NCBI GenBank assembly: GCA_009760855.2
Contig: WPIO01000001.1
Location: 16,678,501-16,742,500, forward strand
DNA length: 64,000 nt
Source: Cristatella mucedo
Taxonomy: Eukaryota > Bryozoa > Phylactolaemata > Cristatellidae
Direction of reading: 5' to 3'
Part shown: piece by piece, positions 1 through 11,489 of the stretch
How the letters are laid out: each line of letters begins with the position of its first letter
How positions within the stretch are numbered: the stretch's first letter is position 1
Translations under genes and position numbers: made by a program
Notes under the pieces: generated by a model
What the model saw: the letters and a program-made list of their open reading frames with translations, nothing else
What the model was told of the DNA's origin: nothing
Databases searched by the model: none

Positions 1-950
1 ATCGTAGAAGCAGCACAGTGGGATAAGGGTCCAAAGGACTAGTTGTATTCTTTGATTGGGATATGAACTTCAGGAGGAGGTTACGAGTGACCTCCTTGAA
101 TGTGGACATTAAGGTGCTGCACGGAATTGAGAGAAAACGTTCTAGGGGGATTCTGCCATCGTAGGGATATAATCCCTATTCTTGTCTATCTTCTGCACAA
201 AGAATCTAGAAAATCGATCAGCCAGATCATAACAGGGATCATTAAGTAAGGAGCTAACCTGAAAGCGGTTGAGAAGATGGTTAATTGTCGACATCAGCAT
301 TTTTGGTTTGTGCATCTGTGATTCAACAAAAAAAGCTAGACTTGGAATTTGCTAGGATTGATTGGTACTACCTATAAAAGTCCTCGTATGCCTGTCGATG
401 AACAGTCAGTCCTGATCTTTGGTATACTATTTCAAGCTTGGGCTTAGTAGACCAACCTAGTTTAATGTCAGTGGTAAACCATAGACCGTCTTTACGAGGG
501 CACACAGTGTGCTCAGTTAGAGGTGCAAAATCGTCGCGCATGTCAACTTGTGTCGCATTGTAGCTATCTAGCAATGATGACAGATCGGAGGAGGGACTGA
601 GCAGCAGAGGCGAGGCAGATATATTTACGCACGGTCAGCATCGATATCTAGGGTCTTGAGGTTTTGCGATTTAGACGTGATTCTAGAGGAGGAGGAGGAG
701 GGGGAGGAGGAGAAGGGGGAGGGCACACACTGTAGACTGAATGAGATCTGAATGTGATCAAAAAAGCAGGATTTGGTGATAATTGGTGATGACAAAGTGC
801 AGTTGCATGAGAAAACTTGGTCGAGCGTGTGACTCTTGATGGGAGTAGGGCCCCTGCACATGAGCCACAAGAGACAGTGAGTCATTCAATGCACAGAATT
901 CAGTGCTGAAGGCCTCAGATAAGTTAAAAAACTTCAAAAACCTCAAAGAA
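1..950. other. Intergenic, no gene recognised
   Basis: No coding pattern or known repeat can be supported here. The only visible structure is a purine-rich GGA/GGGGA tract at about 685-723. Short open frames on the minus strand have no recognisable domain and one simply translates the purine tract. Confidence 0.6.
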
Positions 951-954
951 TAAA

Positions 955-1035
955 TAAGTGGGTGTTACGCTGGAGAGTTTTCTATGTCACACTCAAAGCC
1001 TAAGCCTTTTCAGTGCATTCATGGCTGTGTAAGCA
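955..1035 (-). mobile_element. LINE family A, 3' end fragment
   Basis: On the minus strand this matches the 3' end of the family A copy at 8900-10113 (the stretch reading through CGCTATACAAAACTC and TGCGTAACACCC). Only the last 80 or so bases are present, so this is a severely 5'-truncated or eroded copy. Confidence 0.6.
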
Positions 1036-1299
1036 GTTCGATATTATTTTAAAATACGCCGGGATTAATTTTGGAATGCTCGTTCGGCTTCAGCTCAATT
1101 TTTGTCCTCTTAAGGTTTCACTTTTTAATTTATAGCACAATCTTTTCTAGCTCTAAAGGAACAACGAAGCGTAACCACTGAGCTCGACCTTGTGGGGATG
1201 AACCATATTGAATACACTCGTAAACTAGCATGTTTCGGCGAAACAAATGAGATTGTCGGTGCGCGATGGGTAAATAGAAAATTAATGACCATGGATGTA

Positions 1300-1900
1300 A
1301 GCTTATGAAGATTCTCGCCGACCCTGCACTGGCTATCAGTCAAGCAACGGATTGACTTCAAGGTTTTGTCGCTCACTTTTAGGTCCCTTCATTCTTTGGC
1401 TCCAGCCTACCTATAAGATATACTCCACCCACTAGGCCAAGCATAGTACCACCCGCTTTTTGGAAACTATCTGTTTACTCATACCTCGTACAAACCTCAA
1501 ATCTTTTGGAGACTGCATTCAGTTTGTATGCTCCCAAAGCCTGGAACTCACTCCCGACTTCCGTCACGACATCCCTGACTTGAATACATTTAAAAAGAAA
1601 TTAAAAACGCATGTATTTAGGACAGCATTTAGTGGGTCCCTGTGATTCGTCCTTCGTGTGCTTATGCGTGCTGACACTTTGCATGCTGCCATTAACCACA
1701 CTTGCATGCTGACCCTGTGCATGTCACCCCCAAACCAAACTATTCTTGTTGTTTATCGAGCATGATGCCACTCATCATTCGATCGTGTTTTCTTTGCCAA
1801 AAATGTAAACCGCCTAGAAAGAGATTGAGTTCTCTGAGGGGGCTTTATCAAGTTAACTATTGTTATTATTATTATTATTAATATTATTATTATTATAAGA
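1300..1900 (+). mobile_element. LINE family B, 5'-truncated copy
   Basis: Conceptual translation in shifting frames gives the C-terminal part of a LINE ORF2: an L-HWL-I-QRI-FK block, then a piece resembling PRTNLKSFGD and a P-AWNSLP-like block after the RT domain. The copy ends with the family B tail, GCCTAGAAAGAGATTGAG followed by TTCTCTGAGG and a TTA microsatellite (about 1863-1897). Several frameshifts and stops make it a dead copy. The tail can fold through GCGCC/GGCGC-type arms, as in L2-clade LINEs. Confidence 0.8.
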
Positions 1901-3704
1901 CCAAGTAGCTATACCAGGTTACGGATAGACGCTGGCACATGCGACATTTGAACTTTGCCGTTGTGGAATCTTCGCTCCGCCTGCGGTCGGCAACCGGACT
2001 CACGCTTCGACTGCTGGTGCTAGTGCTGCAATGGATCCTTCATAGAGGCTGCAGCACGTGTCGCGCTGTAATCTCTCTATCGCTATCAATGCCAATGACT
2101 AGGAAAAGTAGCGGCGTGCGCGTGTTTCTAAGGAAGAACTCGTGCAAGCTTGATGAGTGAGGATCAATTTCTCCTAAAGCTCACGAACAAAGCGGGAAAA
2201 TAAGTGGCGCCAACCTTTATCAAAGCGACGGACTCTTCGGACGCCTGCTGGTTCGCTGCGTGTAGCTGTTGGCGATCTGCGAGACAATAAAGCAGAGTGA
2301 CCTGACGCATAGATCGGCCCACAATAAAACACAAGGCAACTTACACACACTCATTGCTATAAAAAGCTTATTCTTTTAAAATGTAGTCGTTTTCCCACAA
2401 CCATTATAATCGCTATGAAATAGCATAGCTGGATGTCAGAGCACAAACTGTCGACTGATGGCACGGGCCTTGCTCTAACGATTCAATTACACGCTGCTGG
2501 TGATGCTTAGTATCGCTCTTGACTTTAACTTGCCCAAACTAAGCGAAAGAGCGACTGACGAATACAAGGCACGAATATAATCGCCATTTTTTATCACTAT
2601 CGCTGGTGTGCTCATACATGCATATATTTCTCATTCTAACTCCAAATAGCCGCAAAGAATGGGCAGAAACGTTACCTAGGATGAATGTTCTCCGAAACTA
2701 TAGAGCAAATAATGACTTCTGAAAGCGATCGTCTAGATACGATTTTGACTCGTTGGGCATGAAAAAGAAGACATCGATTTCGAACTGCCGACGAGTTTCA
2801 CTAGTGTAGCTCCAATTGAGAGCATACAGTCGCTGATTTCAGACGCACGTTCAGAAACTCCTATATATATAGAGGAGACTGCTGCAGATCAGAAGCCGCA
2901 GCGGAATCGGAGGCTTTGAATGACACGCACGGCCGAGCCTCGTCGGCCCGATGTTCTGTATTCTTTGTCAACGGAGGGGCTGCTGCATGGCTGTAGAATG
3001 GCAACGGACGGAGAGCAGGTCGTGGTAGACCGCGAAAGGTAACGGCTAAGATTGATGACGTCTGATCGCCACGCGATGAAGATTCATCGCCGATGACATT
3101 TCCGACTGCAAGGCTCCCCGCCAGTTGATCAAGATAGATAGACGCAATTAATTCAACACGAATTACAAGCTAACATAAAAAAAAAATATGAATCCCATAC
3201 CTTCAACTTAAACGACCGTCTGGCGCTAGATAGGCGGATGAAAATTGCTTTCCAATAAAAGCTGACTAGGCATTGGAATACAAGTAATTATTTTTAACGA
3301 CGCTCATAGACTAGAAACAGTGCTCGCGAGGGCACAGCATAGATGCTAAAATCGAGTCGCTACACTTCAACTTGAACTCTGTAAAGCTCGCAGAGATATC
3401 ATTCTAATAACAGCTTACATGGGTTTTGCGATGCCTTTGGTTGAAGCCGTTGTCCGGTGCCCTGGAAAATAAGCTTCCGTATACTATAGCGTACCCATTG
3501 CTTTGCCTTTTACCATGCAAGCAAGTCACAATTTATGTCGATGGTGTCAGCGCCCGCAATGTCATTACCTCTCGCCGAATTGAATTCGTTTATCAGGACT
3601 TCTTTTTTCAACTCTTCTGCCGTCTCACGACTTCTCTCATAGCCCTGATAAACAAGGAGTAACAAGAGGAACAGCTGCTATCACGTGGCACCTAAAGATA
3701 CACG
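1901..3704. other. Intergenic, no gene recognised
   Basis: Mixed-composition sequence with no open frame longer than about 75 codons, no tRNA and no recognised repeat. An A-run at about 3177-3187 is the only low-complexity feature. Confidence 0.55.
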
Positions 3705-3705
3705 C

Positions 3706-3850
3706 CGAGCTGGTTTGGCACAGTGGTTAATGTGCTCTCCCCGATCAAGGTCTGGCCGAGGTCGTGAGCTCGAGCCCCGTGGCATATGTGAAGCGCCTGA
3801 ATAGAGATTGAGTTCTCTTAGGGCGCTATACAAACGAATTATGTTTTTTA
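3706..3850 (+). mobile_element. SINE1 (tRNA-derived head, LINE B-type tail)
   Basis: The head has a Pol III box A-like stretch (GGCACAGTGGTTAATG) and a box B-like stretch (GGTCGTGAGCTCGAGCCCC), typical of a tRNA-derived SINE. The 3' part (AAGCGCCTGAATAGAGATTG, then AGTTCTCTTAGGGCGCTATA) is the same hairpin tail that ends the LINE B copies, followed by an ACAAACGAATTA-type end. This is the only plus-strand SINE1 copy in the window and the cleanest. Confidence 0.85.
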
Positions 3851-4349
3851 TTTATATTTTCAGTGAAGAGAAGAAGGTGCGTGGTAGGAAGTCGTTCAGG
3901 AAAAGTGGTGTCAGTAGAACGGTACCACTGCAACAATTTTAGAATAAGATTCTTGTGCCAAAAAGTTTCATTCTTTTCTATGCATAATTAAATTTTTTTT
4001 ATCTATGATAATTACGAGAAACTGTAAGCGGAATTAAGAACGAGACCTCGATGTCTAACGCAGCTCCCGAAGTATCGGTCGAACGATGCCTGCTTTGAAT
4101 AACTTTATGAACAGCCTCTTTATCGAGTGAGACTTGAAAGCCCGAGCAACCGCTCGAGAAAAGTCCACCGATCAGACCAAGAGTGAGGTCAATAAAGAAT
4201 CGGGCAGGGATTATATATTTTTGTAGGTTTTAATCTATCTTCTCACAGAAGCTAAGATAACATGGAACACTACCACTAGGACGGTACGAATGTGATTCGA
4301 CGAACCTACCAGGAAAATGGCGTCACAGAAGCACGAATTTATTTGTATA

Positions 4350-4500
4350 ACCTGACAAGCAGTTACTGTAATGTAATGCATTTCCGCCTGTGACTCCACA
4401 AAGCCATCAATATCAAGTGGGTTTAACGCTGGAGAGTTTACTGTAGCACACTCGAAACCTAAGCGGGCTTTGGTGTGTTGCAACCATCCAGATTTGCTCC
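4350..4500 (-). mobile_element. LINE family A, 3' end fragment
   Basis: Reverse complement of the family A 3' end, including the terminal ATTACATTAC-like repeat (seen here as CTGTAATGTAATGC) and the segment matching GCTTTCGGTGC / TAGCGCACTC. About 150 bases long, with no coding part left. Confidence 0.7.
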
Positions 4501-4717
4501 ATCCTGAAGATAAAGCAAGCTGTAATACTATTTCGACATTTTCCGGGAGCTACCTTTTGGAACTCCTTGACAAATGCAAATAAATTTATTGTAATAAAGA
4601 ACCATTAAGACATTTTAAGAATGCAGGTGAATGCAATTGTAAGCACAGACAAAAAGGATCACTATTGGTAGGACAAGGGTAGTTGTTGGACGATAGTTAT
4701 TTAGTGACCCACGCTTA

Positions 4718-4836
4718 CTACTCCAAGACACTTCCTACTCCAAGACACTTCCTACTCCAAGACACTTCCTACTCCAAGACACTTCCTACTCCAAGACACT
4801 TCCTACGCCAAGACACTTCCTACTCCAAGACTCGCC
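4718..4836 (+). repeat. 17-bp minisatellite, about 7 units
   Basis: Tandem units of CTACTCCAAGACACTTC. Five are identical, the sixth differs by one base (ACGCC for ACTCC) and the seventh diverges at its 3' end. Because 17 is not a multiple of three, the peptide it could encode rotates through three frames; there is no sign of a real gene. Confidence 0.97.
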
Positions 4837-4964
4837 CTCAAAGATGGGCCCGAAAAAGCATTCAAATTTCACTGGCACTTTCAAATGTTTCACCAGCCAT
4901 TTCACTTTCATTTATTTCCTAATCTGTCGCGAGTTAACGCTAGAAAAAAATGAAAATTGGCTGA

Positions 4965-5110
4965 TTTAAGAGCCCAATTATTAAATGGAGATTGAAGTAC
5001 CTTAGCAGCTGTCACCCCGTTGCAGTGAGCAATAAAGGATTGCCTACTGCACGACTCGAACCCACCACCTGGACCGCGCAGCGGGAGCACCGCATTCCAG
5101 GGCTAATAGC
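4965..5110 (-). mobile_element. SINE2, degraded copy
   Basis: On the minus strand this shows the SINE2 body: a box B-like GTGGGTTCGAGTCGTGCAG-type stretch, then the GCGATCCTTTATTGC-like and GCTGC-rich segment shared with copies at 37525-37700 and 60052-60215. Mismatches are numerous. Confidence 0.6.
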
Positions 5111-5384
5111 AGGAGTAGGAGGGGCACGCATGAGCACCCGGCGCTAACCATTCAAATAATGTTTGAGAAAATTTTTCCATTAAGTTAGATTCCCAAATGA
5201 AAAGAAAATTGGTTGCACTAACCAGACAGGACCGGGAACATATATCAGGACTGAAGGTCCATCGAGTTACCAACGGGAGCTACAGTAGGTCATAATAAGC
5301 CATCCTAGCCAATGCCAAGTCTAGTTTCTTTAAATTACAGATGCACAACCTATCAGAGCAGATGTTGACCATCAACAATCTCCG

Positions 5385-5660
5385 TGATGGCCCACTTGGT
5401 AAGGTGGTTGCTCTTCCCTTTGCAGCAAATGTAAAACACCTGGAAAGAGATTGAGTTCTCTGAGGGCGCTTTATCAAGTGCAATATTATTATTACTATTA
5501 TTATTCTTATTATTACGAAGTCGGTCCCGATGTCGCGGGTTCGAATCCTGTGGTGGTGGACGATGCTTTATATCCGCTGCAAGCGGTGGTGATAGCCTTT
5601 AAGGCTCTTCTGCCGCTGTACTAAAGAGGCTGTTAAATCGGCTAGCGTCTCCTAAAGCGC
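5385..5660 (+). mobile_element. SINE2, interrupted by a LINE B tail
   Basis: The left part (5385-5416) holds the A-box region ACTTGGTAAGGTGGTTGCTC. The right part (5518-5660) holds box B (GTCGCGGGTTCGAATCCTG), the CCGCTGCAAGCGGTGGTGAT segment and the AGGCTGTTAAATCGGCTAGC end. The two halves join smoothly if 5417-5517, a LINE B tail, is removed; the copy at 60052 shows the uninterrupted order. Confidence 0.8.
5417..5517 (+). mobile_element. LINE family B tail inserted in SINE2
   Basis: Only the last 100 bases of family B: TTTGCAGCAAATG, the hairpin tail (ACCTGGAAAGAGATTGAG, TTCTCTGAGGGCGC) and a TTA/TTC microsatellite. It lies inside SINE2, so its insertion is later than that of the SINE. Confidence 0.85.
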
Positions 5661-5692
5661 TCCCAGGTCAGCAACGTTGTATAATTATCGTA

Positions 5693-5868
5693 ATTCATTA
5701 TTTGTTAGCACCATAAGAGAAATGAATCTCCATTCAGGCGCTTCGTGCAGGCCACTGGGCTCGTGCCGACGTCACCTTGGTCATCAAATACATTCATCTT
5801 TTTGACGTTGGGCAAACAAGCGCGAGCGCCTTAACCACTGGACAAGCGAGCGCGGCGCCTGGTGATTC
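5693..5868 (-). mobile_element. SINE1 with internal divergence
   Basis: Minus-strand SINE1: the tail (AATGAATCTCCATTCAGGCG in plus orientation) comes first, then box B (GGGCTCGTGCCGACG) and box A (CGCCTTAACCACTGGACAAG). About 35 bases between boxes B and A do not match the other copies. Confidence 0.75.
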
Positions 5869-5869
5869 T

Positions 5870-7982
5870 GTCGCAGATGTAACCGACTGAGTTATGGCTC
5901 GGCTTATTTAAATGCAAGCGATGTAACAGATCGCCTTAAGGCTTGGCATCTTGAAAAGCAAGATAGTCAAGATCAGTGAGTCAGTTGTCATGGTAGCATC
6001 AGCCCCGGGTTCTTGGCACTACCTTCGTTGCTCGACCTAAATATCCCCTCTGAGCCATCCCATGCTGACCTTATCTCAAGGTCACGTCCCAGTCTAAGAA
6101 CATATGGGCCATCTAGACCCCATAACTAGTACCCTCATTCTGAGATGACTAGATTTATTGTTATTTTACCTATATATAAAATTAATACGTCCTTTAAATC
6201 ACCAGGTTTATTCCTGCAACATTCAAAGAAGCCGCTATCGTGCTACACATTATGAAGTCGCCACGGGACCATGAAACGTTACCACTAGGCAAGAACCTTT
6301 AGCCCATTCTTCTTTTGCCAATCCTCCAAGCGGAGCTGATTTTTAGGTGTTATGTGCTCGAAAACCTGGATAGAATTTACTCGACAGGGTTGAGGTTTCA
6401 ATTTGAGAGTTTCTCTGTCAACCATTAGCCGTTCCGATATCGTTGTTAGGTGCATGTAGACCCCAGTAATCTCGCTGACTGAGAAAGAATCTCTCCATTA
6501 TTTCTTCTCGATCTCGCGACAGCTTCTGATACCGTTGATAACCAATTTCATCTTGAACGCCTCCAGTCTCACCTAGCACCAATGGAACTGCACATGACGG
6601 GTTTAGGTCATATCCCAATGGGAGATTTCACTGCCTAATGTCATCTGCTACCGTCATCCGGTGAGCTTTTACAAGACGTGGTACCCCAAACATCGGATTA
6701 AACAGAGTTTTTCGAAATTGTATATATATATTCCTTGTTTTCGAGCTGCCGAAGTAATTGCCAAGTGTATGCTAATTGTGACGGGCAAACCCCGCATCCA
6801 CGATAAACAGTACAACTCCCAAAAATAGGCCGGCCCGTCATTTCTTGTGCAGCTTCTGCGCCAAATCTGGGTGTCCTGCCCCAAAGTGACCTTTCACTAG
6901 ACGACCAAATAAGCTCTCCACTCACGTTTTACTATTTACAGCTTAATACAATTCTCAGCTCCAAAAGACTCAGATGAAAATACCGTAGCCGCAACTGATA
7001 CACATTATTACTCAGCATCATTACATTGGCTTTTCTTACTTCCAGCTCCAGCCGCTTAGGCATGAAATTAATGTAGTTCATCATGTACGTGGTTCGAGGA
7101 AATCCAGACATGCTCGTGTAGATGTTGGCCATTTTCAGAGATCACTAAGGTGCAGCTGAGCGAAATAGCTAATGAGCAGCTCCAGCTACTATCGTTGCGC
7201 TGCTATGGAATTCGGAGCTGCGGTTTTGTGTTGCCGCGTAATAACACTACGGCTTTTGTAAGCGCTGACTTCCGTTGCTTTTTCCCTTTTCGACTAATAG
7301 AAATAAAAAAGAGCTACACGACAAAAAAATTGAGCAACTTACTGGGCCTGCGCAAAGCGTTTCAGTTTTATCGTGTCAGATAGATAATCATAAATGCAAG
7401 CCAGGATTTACTGGGAGTGTTTCTCAAATTTGCTTCTGCTTTAAGCGGAAAGTTCGGGGCCGAACGTAGCAGCCGCACAGGCACGCGAACACAGCCTAGC
7501 AAATGGCTGCGAAACTAGGCGGCATTTCCGCAAAATAAATCATTGCAGCTGCCAAGTGTCGCCCTTCGGCATCTGTACGCCCCCCGAATTTAACAGATAC
7601 GCCCGACGTGCACGCTTCTGTGCATGCGAAGTAATTACCCCGATGTCAGCAAACGTAAAGTCAATTTACGTTACTGATGAATTTCAGAGTATTCTGTCGT
7701 TTCCCGTTTATTGTCCAATTCATGAGACAGATATTACGAGCTGGAAGTATGCAGTCGCGCGCGCTAGCAGAAGCGACGAGCCGAAGAGACGAGCCTGCTC
7801 ACATATTCTTCGTGTTTTGAATCATGTGACAGCAGAAATGATATTATATTAGTAGGACAGTAGCTAAGCAAGTGCTTTGTTTTGAAAAGCAGCGTGGATT
7901 TATTCACGTGGATTAATGAAAGACGCCCTTAGAAAGAACTCAAGGATTGCTTCAATTTTGTATTGTGGTGCACGCACATACA

Positions 7983-8014
<32 letters not shown>

Positions 8015-8895
8015 CATACACTCATAGAGGAAGACATAGTTCCATAGCTTGCTAGAGATACTCTATTGTACATCATGAACGTGTGTTGCTGCTTGAACGT
8101 GATACAACGCTGTCATCGCTGAAAACGCAGCCGTTGGCAGATAAGGGTTTAGCAATACTCCTAATTCAAGAAGTATCCTTTCATATAACTGACTTGCACT
8201 GTCAAGCCTCTAGCTTATAACGACATTAGAAGCCCTGCACACTGTGGGTACCAACACATAAATTATTCCGCACATCTTTTGCGTTTTGGAAATATCATTT
8301 CCCGTGAAAAAGGCTAGGCACGTTGATGCGTATGACGGCCTCAGAGATTGATGCTAGTCTACAAACAGCCTCTTGCTAATGACGTCTCGCTGTGACTAAA
8401 ATGCGGGCCACTAAAGCCAGAGCTGTCACCATGTTTGTCGCAGCAGCTCACTCACCACAAGATAGTTTGCAACGAGTGCATTCTTTCGCTCCGCTTGTTT
8501 GTTTCCACTTCTACAATGTCTTAATCTTTTATGGCCTCTACGGTGCGCTACGTTCTCCCTCTCGCAAGCCTCTGCCGAACATGGTCGCCGCACGTTCGTT
8601 GAAGCGAGTGCCTGGCAAAACGCTAGCCACGACCTCTTTGTTACATCTCAAATTAAGTTGTTTGCTGAAAGACTGCTTGTACGGCAGACCATAACATTCG
8701 TTCGACTTGAGAAGTTAAAGAGCACGCATGGCAGTGGCTAACTGCAGCTCGCACTGTAGCCCGGCCACGTGACTCGTGCCGCTTGCTGCGCCGCGAGCTC
8801 GAGCGATGCTCTGCTTGAGACGTAGACCACGCAGCTCCGCCTCACAAAAGATGTCAGCTCGACTTTGTGAGCTCAGCGATGGGCATATCCATTAG
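5870..8895. other. Intergenic, no gene recognised
   Basis: No domain-bearing frame, tRNA or dispersed repeat is visible. Open frames of 60-100 codons near 7150-7850 and 8390-8740 lack start context, splice signals or any recognisable motif and are treated as chance. Confidence 0.5.
7970..8022. repeat. (CACG)n/(CA)n microsatellite
   Basis: CACG tetranucleotide repeats pass directly into CA dinucleotides. The alternating purine-pyrimidine composition could favour Z-DNA. Confidence 0.95.
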
Positions 8896-8899
8896 CTAC

Positions 8900-10113
8900 C
8901 GCAGCCTAGTACGCCGAGTTCAGGGTGAGTTGTTAGGGTCACCTGTGGAGTCCGTCAAGGGTCCGTACTCGGCCCCTCTTGCTGTTCTCCATTTATACAC
9001 AACCTCTGGGAAAAGCCATTAAGGCCCGTGGAATAGGATATCACTTCTATGCTGATAATACTCAGTTGTATTTGTCATTCAAACCGTCGGAATCTGCTGC
9101 AGCAACTGAGAAACTGAATGCTTGCCTTGCCGATATTCGATCCTGGATTTTGGCTAACTTCCTGAAATTAAATGATGATAAAACCGAACTCCTGCTCATA
9201 GGACAGCCTAAGCGTGTGGCCGGATTAAAAGGCTTTGCTGTTCTAATAGGCGATGTTATTGTGCGACCCTCACCACGTGCTCGAAATTTAGGTGTCGTTT
9301 CCGACAGCTGCCTCAATTCTAAAAGCTTCATTCAAAAGATTGTTTCTACAGCTAGCCATCACGTTCGATCCCTAGCCAAGATTAGAAGCTGTCTGCCACA
9401 GTTGCTTGTAAGAAATTTAACTAGCTCCTTAGTTCCGTCTCGGCTTGATTATTGCAATTCCTTATTGGCTGGGCTGCCAAAGAAAGCTATTAGGCCACCG
9501 CAGCAGACTATGAATGTGGCTGCAAGGCTAGTCTCCAAGTCCGAGCGGTTTGAGCACGTGTCTCCTTTGCTAAAAGAGCTAGGATGCATGCCGGTTGAGC
9601 AACGGATCCAGAGCAAAGTTCTTACGCTGACCCACAAGGCCGGCCACGGCTTGGCTCCTTCGTACCTAGCTGAACTGCTGCATCAGTTTTAGCCTGTTCG
9701 CGCCGTCAGGTCCTGTGCGGACAATAAATTAGCTGTTCCATTCCTCCGCTTAAAGACCGTTGGCGACAGAAGCTTTAGCTTTGCAGGTCCTAGACTGTGG
9801 AACTCGCTTCCACAAGTCTTACGCAACGACAACTACTCTCCTACTGCCGACTATAGCTCATCCATTTCAGCGATCCTAAGCTGCTACTTCCATGCTACTC
9901 ACTACCTCAACTGCTCTCCTGACTCTGCTATGCTTCCCACTTTCTCTTTGTTGCGTGGGACGAAGTATGTTGGGTACCGAATGTGCACCGAAAGCCGCTT
10001 AGGCTGTGAGTGCGCTATACAAAACTCTCCTGCGTAACACCCATGTGGTCTTTATGACTTTGTCGAGTTACAGACGGAGATACATTACATTGCATTACAT
10101 TACATTAGTCGCA
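8900..10113 (+). mobile_element. LINE family A, RT-containing copy
   Basis: The longest LINE frame in the window (8979-9692, 237 codons) covers the end of the RT domain and the thumb/C-terminal part: FSIYTQPLGKAIKARG, then the catalytic loop FYADNTQLYLSF, then a block reading LNDDKTELLLIG, then RNLGVVSD, then SRLDYCNSLLAGLP. A stop follows CTGCATCAGTTTTAG, after which the same frame continues through LKTVGDRSFSFAGPRLWNSL to about 10037. The tail ends in repeated ATTAC units (about 10083-10110). The second Asp of the YADD catalytic pair is Asn, so this RT is inactive. No 5' ORF1 or endonuclease is present. Confidence 0.9.
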
Positions 10114-10521
10114 GCCCAACAAAGAACATCATTGGCCAAACTTCTCGCGGTCAAAGGTAACGCGCGCGGCGAGCTGCTTTTAGTGGAAATTGTTCTCCAA
10201 TGTCATGTGAAGCGTGGAGTGTTACTTCTATAGTAAATACAATTTCGAAAGAGTCGACTCCAGGTATGAAATATTCCAGCCAAGAAACGCCGGCGCGCTT
10301 TTTCCCAATATGTGAGGGTCTGCGTGACGGTAGTGGCTGAATGACGTGGTACCGGTATCAATCAGCATTATTGCCATGAGGGGCACCACGAAAGTCACAG
10401 CCAAACGGCCACGGAATGACGCAGGCCCTTCCAATGTTAAGCTGCCGGGCGATTCGGCCGGCGTATCTCGTCGTACATGACCAGCAGCATTATCCAGGAA
10501 AACCAGCACGCGCCATAGCTA

Positions 10522-11475
10522 TAATAGTAATACGTTTGTATTGCACCCTCAGAGAATTGACTATCTTACTAGGAAATTTACAGATCCTGTACAACAAGCA
10601 TTTCCAAATTATTGGTGGTAGCATCCGCAAGCAGCAGGTAGTGTAAGCGGTACATGCACACGAAAGACCCACTAAATACTGTATTAAACAGGTGCGTTTT
10701 AAGCTTCTTTTTTAATGTCGTCATGTCAGGGCACGTTGTGACATGCATTGGTAGTGAGTTTCAGGCATTGGGAGCATGCGAACTAAAAGCACGGTCTCCA
10801 ACAGTTTTGAGGTTCGTACGAGGGATGGCTAAACGATTCGAGTAAGAACAGCGGGTTGTGCGATTATTCGTCTGGTGAGGGAGTAGTTCTGATGAGTAGG
10901 CTGGAGTCAGAAAATTAAGGGACCTAAAACTAAGTGAAAGAGCCTTGAAGTCGATGCGCTGCTTGATTGAAAGCCAGTGCAGGTCGGCGAGAAGTGGTGT
11001 GACGTGGAAATTGTGACGCCCACGAAAAATGAGCCTAGCTGCAGATTTTTGCACCAACTGTGAGCGCCTGATTGCACAGGCAGGTATACCAGCAAGCAGT
11101 GAGTCACAGAAGTCGAGACGGGATGTGACAAATGCATGAACCAGATTCAATATAGTATCCCTGCTTATGCAAGCCCGAGTTTTAGCAAAGTTAAGCAGCT
11201 GGAAGAAGGTAGATTTGTAGAGATAATGTGGTCGTCTAATTAAAGTTAACTTTGGTGCTGGAAACATGGATTTTGTGCAAATAGATAAACTGGCGCAGTC
11301 AATTTTGAGCGTTAGGTTTTCTCATTTCGGAAGCACACTTGGTTGGCCCGTAACTTGTAAGTTGTTTTTTTCATCATTCAATTTGAGAATGTTGGCTGCC
11401 ACCCATCTGTGGATGTCATCAATACACGCAGAAAGGGTGTGTAGAGAATTTGACGTGCTGATACAGAGGCTCTGG
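10522..11475 (-). mobile_element. LINE family B, 3' half
   Basis: Read on the minus strand, the longest frame (10761-11267, 168 codons) starts in the region after the RT fingers/palm and gives HAFVTSRLDFCDSLLAGIP, then a block reading TPLLADLHWLSIKQRIDFKA, then PRTNLKTVGDRAFSSHAPNA. This is the conserved C-terminal pattern of CR1/L2-group ORF2 proteins. A degenerate hairpin tail lies at 10522-10590. Homology extends 5' to about 11475, where it meets a family A copy on the other strand. Confidence 0.88.
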
Positions 11476-11489
11476 AAAACTATCGTTCA

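Noticed and set aside
3706-3790. True tRNA gene
   Set aside because: Boxes A and B are present, but the arms do not fold into a full cloverleaf, and the unit continues into a LINE-type tail repeated elsewhere, so it is a SINE.
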